A stretch of DNA of 64,000 bases from Terriglobia bacterium (GTDB lineage Bacteria; Acidobacteriota; Terriglobia; Bryobacterales; Bryobacteraceae), in the NCBI GenBank assembly GCA_020073265.1, contig JAIQFN010000030.1, positions 1 to 64,000 of the forward strand. Direction: 5' to 3'. Made by a program: the position numbers and the translations under genes. Shown here piece after piece: positions 42,466-50,808 of this stretch (positions are counted from its first letter, which is position 1; the number at the start of each line of letters is the position of its first letter). Below the pieces are notes generated by a model that made no database searches, was not told the DNA's origin, and worked only from the letters and a program-made list of their open reading frames with translations.

Positions 42466-44031
42466 ATGTTGTCTCGTTCGGGCGTACTGATCCTCTTCAT
42501 CGCGTTAGTGCTGCTGGCCGGCTGGTTGTTCAGCGACGACCTGGAACACCCGGATCTGGCATCCGTGGTCAAGAACATCGAGCAGACCTTAAGACAACTG
42601 CAAGGCGACATAAAAGATCTCAAGTCCTCCGTGAAAGAGCTGTCGCGCAACAACAAGCGTGGCAAGCAGCCGCAGTCTATTGAGGCTTCCAACAAAGCAA
42701 CCAAGAGCATTCCCGCGTGGCAACGTCACCAGGAGGCTTACGACCGCGGCCGGCATCTGGAAGATCAGAAGCAGTACAACGATGCCATCGAGGCCTTTAG
42801 CCAGGCCATCGATCTGGACCCGAAGAGCGATGCTGCGTTCCTGCATCGCGGCTACTGCCGCTATCATCTGGGAGACTTCGCCAACGCGGTGGCGGATCTG
42901 ACGCAATCGTTGTCACTGCAGCCCAACAATTCGCAAGCCTATTCCGCGCGCGCGCTGGCGCTGGCCGACAGCGGGCAAACGGCGGCGGCGCTTGCAGACG
43001 CGGCCGAGATGATCCGGCGCTTCCCGTCCAATGCGGAAAACTATATGCTGCGAGCCAACCTGCACCAGCGCGCCGGCGAGACCCAACCGGCCATCGATGA
43101 CTTCACGCAGGCCATCGCGCTGGCGCCGCAATCGGAGAAGGCCTACCTCGGTCGCGCCGCGGTTCTGCGCAGCCAGGGTCAACTGGCGCCATCGCTGAAG
43201 GACTGCTACAAGGCCATCGAGCTCAATCCCGCAGATCCGGCCGCGTATCTGTGCCGCGCTGAGTTCTACGTCGCGAGCGGCGCCGCGCAGCCGGCTATCG
43301 AAGACATCAACCGGGCGCTGCTGAACGGGCAAAATCCGGCGCAGACCGCGGGAATGTTGAGCGCGGCGAAACAGCTTCTGGAGAACAAGGAAACCGCCAG
43401 TCAACCATCGCAGCCGTCCAACACGCCCGAGCCATTGGTGGATGTCTCGCGCGCCGTGCCGCCGTCGGTGAATCCGCCCGTACCCGCAAACGTCGTGACG
43501 CTTCCGCCGGCCAGCGGCATGCCGGCCCCGGCCGCGCCTCTGCCTTCGCCCGCAGTGGCTCCAGTTCCTCCCAAGGCGGTAGCGGCCGTACCCGTCGCTC
43601 CCGTCCCGCCCGCTGTAACGCCGCGTGTTCCCGCGAGCTCGCCGCGGAATCTGCCGGCGGCTCGCGTAGCTCCATCCAAAGGCGCCAACGCGGACTCCCT
43701 TTATCGGCAGGGTCGCCGCTTCTCCGCGGACGAGAAATTCGAGCAGGCCATGCCCTTCTACGATCAAGCCATCCAACTCGATCCCAATTTCGCCCTGGCC
43801 TTGAACGCACGCTGCTATGCCCACTTGCGGTTGCTTGAATATCACCGCGCGATCGCGGACTGTTCCGAGGCCATCCGCGTCAATCCGTCCTATTGGAACG
43901 CCTACCAGAATCGCGCGGTGGCGAGGCAACGGGCCGGCGACCGCGCGGGAGCCAACGAGGATTTCCACCAAGCCACGAAGTTCCAGCCCGTCGCCCAGGT
44001 GCAGAACCAGAACGCCGGTCAGCGCCGGTAG
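42466..44031 (+). CDS. Membrane-anchored TPR protein
   Basis: A 521-residue protein, start taken at ATG 42466 (MLSRSGVLILFIALVLLAGW), giving an N-terminal membrane anchor. A short coiled coil follows (VVKNIEQTLRQLQGDIKDLK). About five tetratricopeptide units come next (YNDAIEAFSQAIDLDPKSDA, FANAVADLTQSLSLQPNNSQ, TQPAIDDFTQAIALAPQSEK), then a long Pro/Ala linker at about 320-410, and two more repeats at the C-terminus (FEQAMPFYDQAIQLDPNFAL, YHRAIADCSEAIRVNPSYWN). Partners are unknown. A -10-like TATACT is at 42434-42439. Confidence 0.85.
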   Translation: MLSRSGVLILFIALVLLAGWLFSDDLEHPDLASVVKNIEQTLRQLQGDIKDLKSSVKELSRNNKRGKQPQSIEASNKATKSIPAWQRHQEAYDRGRHLEDQKQYNDAIEAFSQAIDLDPKSDAAFLHRGYCRYHLGDFANAVADLTQSLSLQPNNSQAYSARALALADSGQTAAALADAAEMIRRFPSNAENYMLRANLHQRAGETQPAIDDFTQAIALAPQSEKAYLGRAAVLRSQGQLAPSLKDCYKAIELNPADPAAYLCRAEFYVASGAAQPAIEDINRALLNGQNPAQTAGMLSAAKQLLENKETASQPSQPSNTPEPLVDVSRAVPPSVNPPVPANVVTLPPASGMPAPAAPLPSPAVAPVPPKAVAAVPVAPVPPAVTPRVPASSPRNLPAARVAPSKGANADSLYRQGRRFSADEKFEQAMPFYDQAIQLDPNFALALNARCYAHLRLLEYHRAIADCSEAIRVNPSYWNAYQNRAVARQRAGDRAGANEDFHQATKFQPVAQVQNQNAGQRR

Positions 44032-44110
44032 CTCAGTCAGCGAAACTTCAGAACCAGGCCGACCGCCACTCGATCCCGAGGAAACGTAGCGGCAGTCCGC
44101 CGCGTCAACG

Positions 44111-44578
44111 ATGCTTGGCTCGATGACGATGGTAACAGTGCGTCAAACCTTTGACTCTACGCTGGTGAGCACGTACTCCATCGAAGATCTGGCGCTGGAA
44201 ATCGCGCGCAGAGCCGGTTTCCGTGGCCCCAGTCTCGACCACATCAGCCTGGCGGTGCACGAGACCGCGGTCAACGCCGTAGTTCACGGCAACCAGTACA
44301 GCCAGGAAAAGAAAGTTCGTGTGGAGATCTCCGCGACCGGGAACCAGTTCCGGATCAGAATCGCCGACCAGGGACCGGGATTTGATCCCGACGCTTTACT
44401 GGATCCTTCGCAGCCCGAGGATCTGTTCCGATCCTCAGGCCGCGGGGTCTCTTTGTCCCGGCAGGTGATGGATGAATATCACGTGCGTCCGCTTTGCAAA
44501 GGCGGAACCGAGGTCACGTTAGTGAAGTATCTTGCAGCCGCGATGAGTAACTCGCTGCCGCTTGCACTTACTAAGTGA
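44111..44578 (+). CDS. RsbW-like ATP-binding protein (HATPase_c_2)
   Basis: A protein of up to 155 residues. Starts at ATG 44111, 44123 or 44129 are all possible, and no clear ribosome-binding site decides. The GHKL ATP-binding boxes are present: LAVHETAVNAVVHGNQYSQE (N box), IADQGPGFDPDALLDP (G1) and SSGRGVSLSRQVMDEYHV (G2). This is the serine-kinase/anti-sigma type that phosphorylates STAS antagonists. No antagonist or sigma factor is adjacent, so its target is unknown. Confidence 0.85.
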   Translation: MLGSMTMVTVRQTFDSTLVSTYSIEDLALEIARRAGFRGPSLDHISLAVHETAVNAVVHGNQYSQEKKVRVEISATGNQFRIRIADQGPGFDPDALLDPSQPEDLFRSSGRGVSLSRQVMDEYHVRPLCKGGTEVTLVKYLAAAMSNSLPLALTK

Positions 44579-44597
44579 TCCATGCTCAATTTCCCGA

Positions 44598-45377
44598 TCA
44601 ACCCCGTAGCTGGCCCTGAATATACTTCCACACTTCGAGCTCCGCGGGCTTGTGCGGGTAGCTCTCCTTGCGGGAATCCCAGTCGTAGAACTGGCGGATG
44701 CAGTCGATCATTTCCTGATCGGTTGCAAACTCGGGAACGGACTCCTGTTCGCCGAACTCTTCCTTCAAGAAGGTTTTTCCGTTGAAGTACAGTCTGGTCC
44801 CGCCTTCTTTGTGGGATGTGCGGAAGGATTTTCCGTCGCGCAGCGCGACCAGCACCTGCTTCTGAAGCGCGATGATGGGGTTGGGATCCTCGACGCGGCT
44901 GGCCAGCTCCATTTCCTGCTCGATGGCTTCCTTGGCCTGCTGCTCGTAGAAAGGGCGCGAGGCATCGGCCCAGGCGATCTGCTGGGAGCCACAAGGCAAG
45001 CGCAGTGTCCAATACCCGAAGGCGCGCGCGGCCGCGGCCTTGACATCCTCTTCGGTCTCCCACTGCCGGGGCGCGCTCGTCTCCGCGCGCAGGAAAAACA
45101 AGTTGCGGTACTCGCGCAATTCCGTGGGCGGCTTCCTGACATAGGGCGCGCGCGGGAGCACTGCCTCGAAGCGCAGCTCCAGAGCGCGTTTGGTCACGCC
45201 GACCACCGAAGACCCGCGGTACACCAGCTTGTCCTCGCTCGAGCGATCCAGCTCCAGCAAGGTTCCGGTGAGCTTTTCGAGGTCGTACTTGGCTTGGAAC
45301 GGGCCGCGATCATACCAGAAGTACGTCTCGCGCGTGTCCGTCCATTCGCCGGTTTTGGAAGCGTCGTTCTCGGCCAT
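44598..45377 (-). CDS. Conserved-looking hypothetical protein
   Basis: A 259-residue soluble protein starting at ATG 45377, two bases after the stop of the ankyrin gene. No signal peptide or membrane helix. The sequence is balanced and well formed (TYFWYDRGPFQAKYDLEKLT, TRLYFNGKTFLKEEFGEQES, PAELEVWKYIQGQLRG), with blocks rich in charged and aromatic residues. I do not recognise a family. Coupling to the ankyrin membrane protein suggests a shared process. Confidence 0.7.
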   Translation of the reverse strand: MAENDASKTGEWTDTRETYFWYDRGPFQAKYDLEKLTGTLLELDRSSEDKLVYRGSSVVGVTKRALELRFEAVLPRAPYVRKPPTELREYRNLFFLRAETSAPRQWETEEDVKAAAARAFGYWTLRLPCGSQQIAWADASRPFYEQQAKEAIEQEMELASRVEDPNPIIALQKQVLVALRDGKSFRTSHKEGGTRLYFNGKTFLKEEFGEQESVPEFATDQEMIDCIRQFYDWDSRKESYPHKPAELEVWKYIQGQLRG

Positions 45378-45379
45378 GT

Positions 45380-46318
45380 CTAGTGAGTCTCCAGCGCGGC
45401 TTTCACCCGCTGCGCGCCTTCCGGAAGCGATCCATCGTCTTTTTGAAAGCGCTCGAGCGCGCTCGCCGGCGTGGTGCCTTCCTTGTCGGCAAGCGCCGGA
45501 TTCGCGCCGTGGCCGAGCAGGTAAATCGCGATGTCCCAGTGGCTGGTCAGAATGGCGTGGATCAGGGGCGTTCCACCGGCGCCGCTCCAGTTCACGTCGG
45601 CGCCATGCGCCACTAGAAGCTTCACCAGGTCCAGATCCTCGGCCACGCCGAGCGGCAGCCGCTGCGTCTGCCGGTGAAGCACGTTCGGATCCGCGTGATG
45701 CTCGAGCAGCAGGCGGTAGATCTCTTTGACCTTCGGATCGCTGGTGTAGGCGAGATCGTTCACCAGGTTCAAATCGGCGGGAGTGCGCGATTGATTGGGA
45801 TCGAAGCCGGCGTCCAGCAGCATACGCACCGCTTCGACGCTGCCGTTGTTCTGCTGGACGGTCATGACGGCATAGCTCAGCAAGTCATAGCCAATCGGGT
45901 CGCGCCCCGCGAGGTTCGGCTTCTGAGCCAGGATGCTCCGCATGCGCTCCAGGTTGCCGGTGCGAATCGCCGCGGCCAGCTCGCGCTGCTGGCTGTCTTG
46001 GTACCGTCCCGTCCTTCCGGCGCTGATGCGGTAGTGGAGTTCCTGCAGCGCGCTGGTGCCCGCGGTCCCGAACAGAAACAGCAGGGGCAGCGCGAGGAAT
46101 GCCCCCGCCAGCCCGACTCCAACCCAGGAATGCGCGCGAGCGCTGAAATACAGCGCAGCGGCGGCCACCGCGACCACACTCAAGCCGATCGCTCCGATGG
46201 TGGTGCCGACGCCACGGCCGGCCGCATCGTCGCCCATGTTGCGCGCGAACAAAGCCACCAGCAACACGATGCCGTCCAGCGCAACCAGAACCCAGGCGAT
46301 GGCGATCAATATCTTCAT
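45380..46318 (-). CDS. Membrane protein with ankyrin repeats
   Basis: A 312-residue protein starting at ATG 46318. Three N-terminal membrane helices (ILIAIAWVLVALDGIVLLVA, IGAIGLSVVAVAAAALYF, VGVGLAGAFLALPLLFLFG) cover the first 85 residues or so. Ankyrin repeats follow (QRELAAAIRTGNLERMRSIL, SVEAVRMLLDAGFDPNQSRT, DLDLVKLLVAHGADVNWSGA, HWDIAIYLLGHGANPALADK). It is probably a membrane-tethered interaction platform. Upstream, 46319-46468 holds no recognised signal. Confidence 0.85.
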   Translation of the reverse strand: MKILIAIAWVLVALDGIVLLVALFARNMGDDAAGRGVGTTIGAIGLSVVAVAAAALYFSARAHSWVGVGLAGAFLALPLLFLFGTAGTSALQELHYRISAGRTGRYQDSQQRELAAAIRTGNLERMRSILAQKPNLAGRDPIGYDLLSYAVMTVQQNNGSVEAVRMLLDAGFDPNQSRTPADLNLVNDLAYTSDPKVKEIYRLLLEHHADPNVLHRQTQRLPLGVAEDLDLVKLLVAHGADVNWSGAGGTPLIHAILTSHWDIAIYLLGHGANPALADKEGTTPASALERFQKDDGSLPEGAQRVKAALETH

Positions 46319-46468
46319 GGCCGGCGCGTCTCCCGACTCGACGTAAGGGTCATTCTATGCTCTCGAAGGGATGGGCGGAAACCGGCGGCGGAATCGATCA
46401 CTGGATCGGGCCTGCCAGATGATCGATTCCAGCCGCCCCTTGCGCCGGTATGAATGGAAGGATTCCCA

Positions 46469-47221
46469 ATGTTCTGGTTCGCGCTAGTTCTGCTGGGATT
46501 CGGCACTCTGCTGCTGGGCTTCACCAATCCGTGGCAGTTCCTCGAGGTGGCCGGCCAAGGTTTTCTGGATTGGACCGAGGTGTTCTGGTACTTCCAATGG
46601 GGCGGCTTCTGGCTGATCGTCGCGAGCCTGCTCGTCTTCGGAGGCCTGGCCTGGCGCGCGCCGTCGGTGTTCGCCGCTCACTGGAAGCTGATTCCCGCGG
46701 GGATCGCTCTGGTGCTCTTCGTGATGTTCTTCTTCTGCTCCATGCCCGAGAAGTCCAACCAGCACGACTGGAAGAACGGGTGGCTGGGTGCGCGCGTCTA
46801 CTGGCGCACGAAAATCTGGATGCGCGGCGACGATGGCGACGAGCAGGCGATCGCCGGCCGGCTGGCGGGACGTTGGGAGGCGCCCGGCGGCTTCGAGTTC
46901 ACCATTTCGCCGGATTCTTTGAGCATCAAGACGCCTTCCGGCAACACTGAGTGGAACGCTCGAACGTGCCCCTGGCGTTTCCGCATGGATTACGACTTCA
47001 CGTTCCGATCGGCGTTGATCCAGCGCGCCATGACCCCCGGTCTCGCGTTCGAAAAGCTGGATTCAAGGCAGCCCGAATCCCTTCCCAACCTGCCGGACCG
47101 GCGCCTCCCGCGCCTCGATTGTTCCTGCGATTCGAAGACCACCACCTGGATTCTGATCGATATCGATCGTCTGATGGCGTTTTCCGACGACGACACTTCG
47201 CTGATCGCACGCCGCCGCTAG
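46469..47221 (+). CDS. Membrane protein of unknown function
   Basis: A 250-residue protein, start taken at ATG 46469 with GGAAGG at good spacing. It has three hydrophobic helices at the N-terminus (MFWFALVLLGFGTLLLGFTN, GGFWLIVASLLVFGGLAWRA, IPAGIALVLFVMFFFCSMPE). A soluble C-terminal domain follows (LAGRWEAPGGFEFTISPDSL, SKTTTWILIDIDRLMAFSDD), beta-rich and without recognised motifs. It converges with gyrA, stops 8 bp apart. Confidence 0.65.
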   Translation: MFWFALVLLGFGTLLLGFTNPWQFLEVAGQGFLDWTEVFWYFQWGGFWLIVASLLVFGGLAWRAPSVFAAHWKLIPAGIALVLFVMFFFCSMPEKSNQHDWKNGWLGARVYWRTKIWMRGDDGDEQAIAGRLAGRWEAPGGFEFTISPDSLSIKTPSGNTEWNARTCPWRFRMDYDFTFRSALIQRAMTPGLAFEKLDSRQPESLPNLPDRRLPRLDCSCDSKTTTWILIDIDRLMAFSDDDTSLIARRR

Positions 47222-47229
47222 AACGCCGG

Positions 47230-49770
47230 CTATTGCAGCGGGAGATCGCTCTGGCCGTTCCCTCCGTTGCTTCCGTTCCGTTCTTCGTCCGGGATCACCG
47301 AGGCCGCCGCCACCTGGTCGCCTTCTTCCATGCGCACCAGCCGGACGCCTTGCGTGGACCGGCCGGCTTGGCGGATCTCGCTCGATTCGATGCGAATGAT
47401 CTTGCCGTCGCGCGTGATGATCATCAGGTCGGTGTCTTCTTTCACCGACAGGATGGCCACCACTTTGCCGATGCGGGGCGTCACCTTCATGTTGATCACG
47501 CCCTTGCCGCCGCGCGCGGTCAAGCGATACTCTTCGAGCTCGGTGCGTTTGCCGAAACCATTTTCGGAAATCGAGAGGATGAGGCCTTCCTTCTCCACCA
47601 CCTCGGCGCCGATGATGAGGTCGCCTTCGGCCAGATCCATGGCGCGCACCCCGCGCGCGGGCCGGCCCATGGCTCGAACGTCCGTCTCGTGGAAACGGAT
47701 GGCCTTGCCTTCGTGCGTGCCAAGGAAGATGTAGTTGTCGCCATTGGTGAGACGCGCTCCCAGCAGCTCGTCGCTGTCGTCCAGCGACAGCGCGATGATC
47801 CCGCGCGACATGGGGTTGTCGAATTCGGTCAGCTCGCACTTCTTGATCACGCCGTGCTTGGTGACCATCACGATGAACTGGCCGGCCACGAAATCCTTCA
47901 CCGGAAGGAACGTCTTCACCGCTTCGTCCGGTTGCAGGTTGCACAGACTCGAGATGTGTTTTCCCTTGCCGGTGGTTCCGGCGTCGGGAATCTCGTAGAT
48001 CTTGAGCCAGTAGACGCGGCCCTTGGTGGTGAACACCAGCAGATAGGCGTGCGTGGAGGCGATCACCAGGTGCTCCACCACGTCCTCGGTGCGCGTGCCC
48101 ATGCCGATGCGCCCCTTGCCGCCGCGCGACTGGCGCCGGTACGTATCCACGGCCGTACGCTTCAGATAGCCGCCGTGGGTAACGGTCACGGCGACGTCTT
48201 CCACCTGGATCAAGTCCTCCAGCAGAATCTCGCCGGTGTCCTCGATGATCTGCGTGCGCCTCTCGTCGCCAAAATCCTTCTGGACTTCCTTCAGCTCCTG
48301 CACGATGACGCTGCGCAGTTTCTTGTCGGAGCCGAGGATTTCCAGGTACTCGGCGATCTGCTTCTGGATTTCGCCCAGCTCGTCCAGGATCTTCTGGATC
48401 TCCATCCCGGTGAGCCGCTGCAATTGCAGCTCGATGATGGCCTGTGCCTGTTTTTCGGTGAACTCGAAGCGCCCAATCAGTCCGTCACGGGCGTCCTTGG
48501 GAGTCTTCGAAGCGCGGATCAGCTTGATCACCGCGTCCAGGTTTTCCAGCGCCTTCTTGAAACCGAGCAGGATGTGTTCGCGCTCGCGGGCCTTGCGCAA
48601 CAGGTAGTCCGTGCGGCGGCGCACCACGTCGATGCGGTGATCGATGAAGCGCCTCAGAACATCCAGCAGGCCCAGTTCGCGCGGCTGCCCGTTCACGATG
48701 GACAGCATGATCACGCCGAAGTTGATCTGAAGCTGGGTGTGCTTGTACAGGTTGTTCAGGATCACCTCGGCCTGCTCGCCGCGCTTCAGCTCGAAAACGA
48801 TGCGCATGCCTTCCCGATCGCTCTCGTCGCGAATTTCAGAAATCCCTTCGATCTTTTTGTCGTTCACCAGCGCTGCCGCCGACTCGATCAGCCGCGCTTT
48901 GTTCACCTGGTAGGGAATCTCGGTGACCACAATGGCTTCGCGGTCCTTGCCGAAGCTTTCCGTGGCGGCCTTGGCGCGCAGCTTCAGCGTGCCGCGGCCC
49001 TTGGTGAAGTAGTCCAGAATGCCTTGCCGGCCCAGGATGAATCCGCCGGTCGGGAAATCCGGGCCCTGCACCAGGCTCACGATCTCGCTGGCATGCGTGT
49101 CGGGCTTCTGAACCAGCAGGATGGTGGCGTTGATGATCTCGGTGAGATTGTGCGGCGGAATGTTGGTGGCCATGCCCACCGCGATGCCCGACGATCCATT
49201 GATCAGCAGGTTCGGAACCCGCGTGGGGAGCACTTCGGGCTCCACCTTGCGTTCGTCGAAGTTCGGGCGAAAGTCGACCGTCTCTTTGTCCAGATCCTCG
49301 AGCAGCGCCGTGTCGAGCCGCGAAAGCCGCGCCTCGGTGTACCGGTAGGCGGCGGGCGGGTCGCCGTCCACCGAGCCGAAATTTCCCTGCCCATCCACCA
49401 GCGGATAGCGCAGCGAGAAATCCTGCGCCATGCGGACCAGGGCGTCGTAGACCGATTGGTCGCCGTGAGGATGGTAGTTGCCCAGCACTTCGCCCACGAT
49501 GCCGGCGCACTTGCGATAGGCTCGGTTGAACGTGAGACCCATCTCCGACATGGCGTACAGAATGCGACGATGCACCGGCTTCAAGCCGTCGCGCACGTCC
49601 GGAAGCGCGCGGCCGATGATCACGCTCATGGCGTAATCGAGATACGACCGCCGCATCTCGTCTTCGATATTGATGGGAATCAGATTCTGCTTGCCCGCGC
49701 CGCCCAGCGGCATTTGAGTCCCATCGCCGGGGGGTGTCGGTGGGATATTCGGATCTTCCGGATTCGCCAA
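47230..49770 (-). CDS. gyrA: DNA gyrase subunit A
   Basis: An 846-residue topoisomerase subunit. The start is TTG 49770, supported by AAGGAG seven bases upstream. The catalytic Tyr is Y144 in [10 protein letters not shown]. The quinolone-determining region reads [20 protein letters not shown], with Gln105 and Asp109 at the positions of E. coli Ser83 and Asp87. A GyrA-box-like [10 protein letters not shown] in the C-terminal pinwheel and the basic blades ([20 protein letters not shown]) indicate gyrase and not ParC. gyrB is not adjacent. Confidence 0.96.
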   Translation of the reverse strand: MANPEDPNIPPTPPGDGTQMPLGGAGKQNLIPINIEDEMRRSYLDYAMSVIIGRALPDVRDGLKPVHRRILYAMSEMGLTFNRAYRKCAGIVGEVLGNYHPHGDQSVYDALVRMAQDFSLRYPLVDGQGNFGSVDGDPPAAYRYTEARLSRLDTALLEDLDKETVDFRPNFDERKVEPEVLPTRVPNLLINGSSGIAVGMATNIPPHNLTEIINATILLVQKPDTHASEIVSLVQGPDFPTGGFILGRQGILDYFTKGRGTLKLRAKAATESFGKDREAIVVTEIPYQVNKARLIESAAALVNDKKIEGISEIRDESDREGMRIVFELKRGEQAEVILNNLYKHTQLQINFGVIMLSIVNGQPRELGLLDVLRRFIDHRIDVVRRRTDYLLRKAREREHILLGFKKALENLDAVIKLIRASKTPKDARDGLIGRFEFTEKQAQAIIELQLQRLTGMEIQKILDELGEIQKQIAEYLEILGSDKKLRSVIVQELKEVQKDFGDERRTQIIEDTGEILLEDLIQVEDVAVTVTHGGYLKRTAVDTYRRQSRGGKGRIGMGTRTEDVVEHLVIASTHAYLLVFTTKGRVYWLKIYEIPDAGTTGKGKHISSLCNLQPDEAVKTFLPVKDFVAGQFIVMVTKHGVIKKCELTEFDNPMSRGIIALSLDDSDELLGARLTNGDNYIFLGTHEGKAIRFHETDVRAMGRPARGVRAMDLAEGDLIIGAEVVEKEGLILSISENGFGKRTELEEYRLTARGGKGVINMKVTPRIGKVVAILSVKEDTDLMIITRDGKIIRIESSEIRQAGRSTQGVRLVRMEEGDQVAAASVIPDEERNGSNGGNGQSDLPLQ

Positions 49771-49862
49771 GAGTTAACTCCTTGAAAACACAGGGCTCGG
49801 GTGCCCAAGAAGTGGTGCGATTTGCAACCTTTATTTTACCAGTCGGCGGCCCGGATCACCAG

Positions 49863-50612
49863 CTACTTTTCAGGCGCGTGAATGAGATCGAGAAGCTCTT
49901 TGGCCGCGGCGATTTCAGGGTCCAGTCCGAGGGCCTGTCGTGCGGATGCCGCCGCTTCAGGATACTGATGCAGCGCGGCTTGAATCCAGGCCAGGTTCGA
50001 GTAGAGCGCCGCCACCGGCGGACCGAGTTTGAGCGCGGTTTCCAGTTGTGCCAGCGCTTCAGCAAAGCGTCTGGCGCGCGCATACTGGACGCCCAGGTTG
50101 ATGTGCGCCTCCCGGAAATCGGCGTCGATGCGAATGGCTTCTTCCAGCTTGGCGGTGGCCTTGGAAGTATCGTGCTCGCGCGAGTATCGCCGCGCCTGGT
50201 CGAAAGCGTGCAAAGCTTTCTTTGGCACTGGATGCTGGAGCTCCCACAGCGAGACCGTGGAGGTAACTGGCTTGGTGGTCGGACGAGCCGGTAAGTCTAA
50301 AGTTAGCGGCGAATTGAATTGACCGAGCTGCCGGGATTCGTCCAACAGCGGCTCTTCGCCAGGCCCGGTTACGACGCGAACATTGTAGTTGCCCGGCGGC
50401 ACATTGTCGAAGTGGAAGCGGCCGTCGAGATCGAGCTGGGCGCGGCTGATCGCACCCGGGCTTTGCGAACCGTACAGTTCTACGTACAAATGACTCAACG
50501 CAGCGGGGCTTGCGCCGCTGACTTCGCCGTCCACGGCGATGCTGTCTTGAGTGGGAGATTGAGCCCAGGCGCTTGCCGCGAAGATTGCCACTAGCAGGAA
50601 TTTTGTAGACAC
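49863..50612 (-). CDS. Exported TPR protein with carboxypeptidase-regulatory-like domain
   Basis: A 249-residue protein starting at ATG 50612, with signal peptide MSTKFLLVAIFAASAWAQ. Residues 25-110 form a beta-sandwich like CarboxypepD_reg (LYVELYGSQSPGAISRAQLD, LDGRFHFDNVPPGNYNVRVV). The C-terminal half carries TPRs (KATAKLEEAIRIDADFREAH, FAEALAQLETALKLGPPVAA, YPEAAASARQALGLDPEIAA). Periplasmic or outer-membrane association is likely. Partners are unknown. Confidence 0.82.
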   Translation of the reverse strand: MSTKFLLVAIFAASAWAQSPTQDSIAVDGEVSGASPAALSHLYVELYGSQSPGAISRAQLDLDGRFHFDNVPPGNYNVRVVTGPGEEPLLDESRQLGQFNSPLTLDLPARPTTKPVTSTVSLWELQHPVPKKALHAFDQARRYSREHDTSKATAKLEEAIRIDADFREAHINLGVQYARARRFAEALAQLETALKLGPPVAALYSNLAWIQAALHQYPEAAASARQALGLDPEIAAAKELLDLIHAPEK

Positions 50613-50714
50613 ACATCCTCCGGAATCTTGGTTTTGATTTTCTGACAGACGGGGGGTTAGTGAGCCGACATAGACTCTAAAAATATTCTAAAGGATGAGT
50701 GGCTCGAAGGCCCA

Positions 50715-50729
50715 ATAGAAAATTTCTAT
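50715..50729. promoter_or_regulatory. A+T-rich palindrome upstream of the DUF6351-like gene
   Basis: ATAGAAA-A-TTTCTAT is a perfect 7-bp inverted repeat in the 190-bp divergent region between the exported TPR gene and the DUF6351-like gene. A -10-like CATAAT lies downstream at 50781-50786. It may be an operator for either gene, judged from position and symmetry only. Confidence 0.4.
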
Positions 50730-50808
50730 GTGACAGATGCGTTATCAAGCTTGGTTTGCCTTGGCTGGCTCTGCTTCTGACATAATCTGAGGAGTTAAGG
50801 AGATGCCC

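Noticed and set aside
46951-49785. A 944-codon open frame on the plus strand opposite gyrA
   Set aside because: It lies antiparallel to an unmistakable gyrA and its residues (His/Arg/Val-rich, no family blocks) are what high-G+C antisense of a real gene produces.
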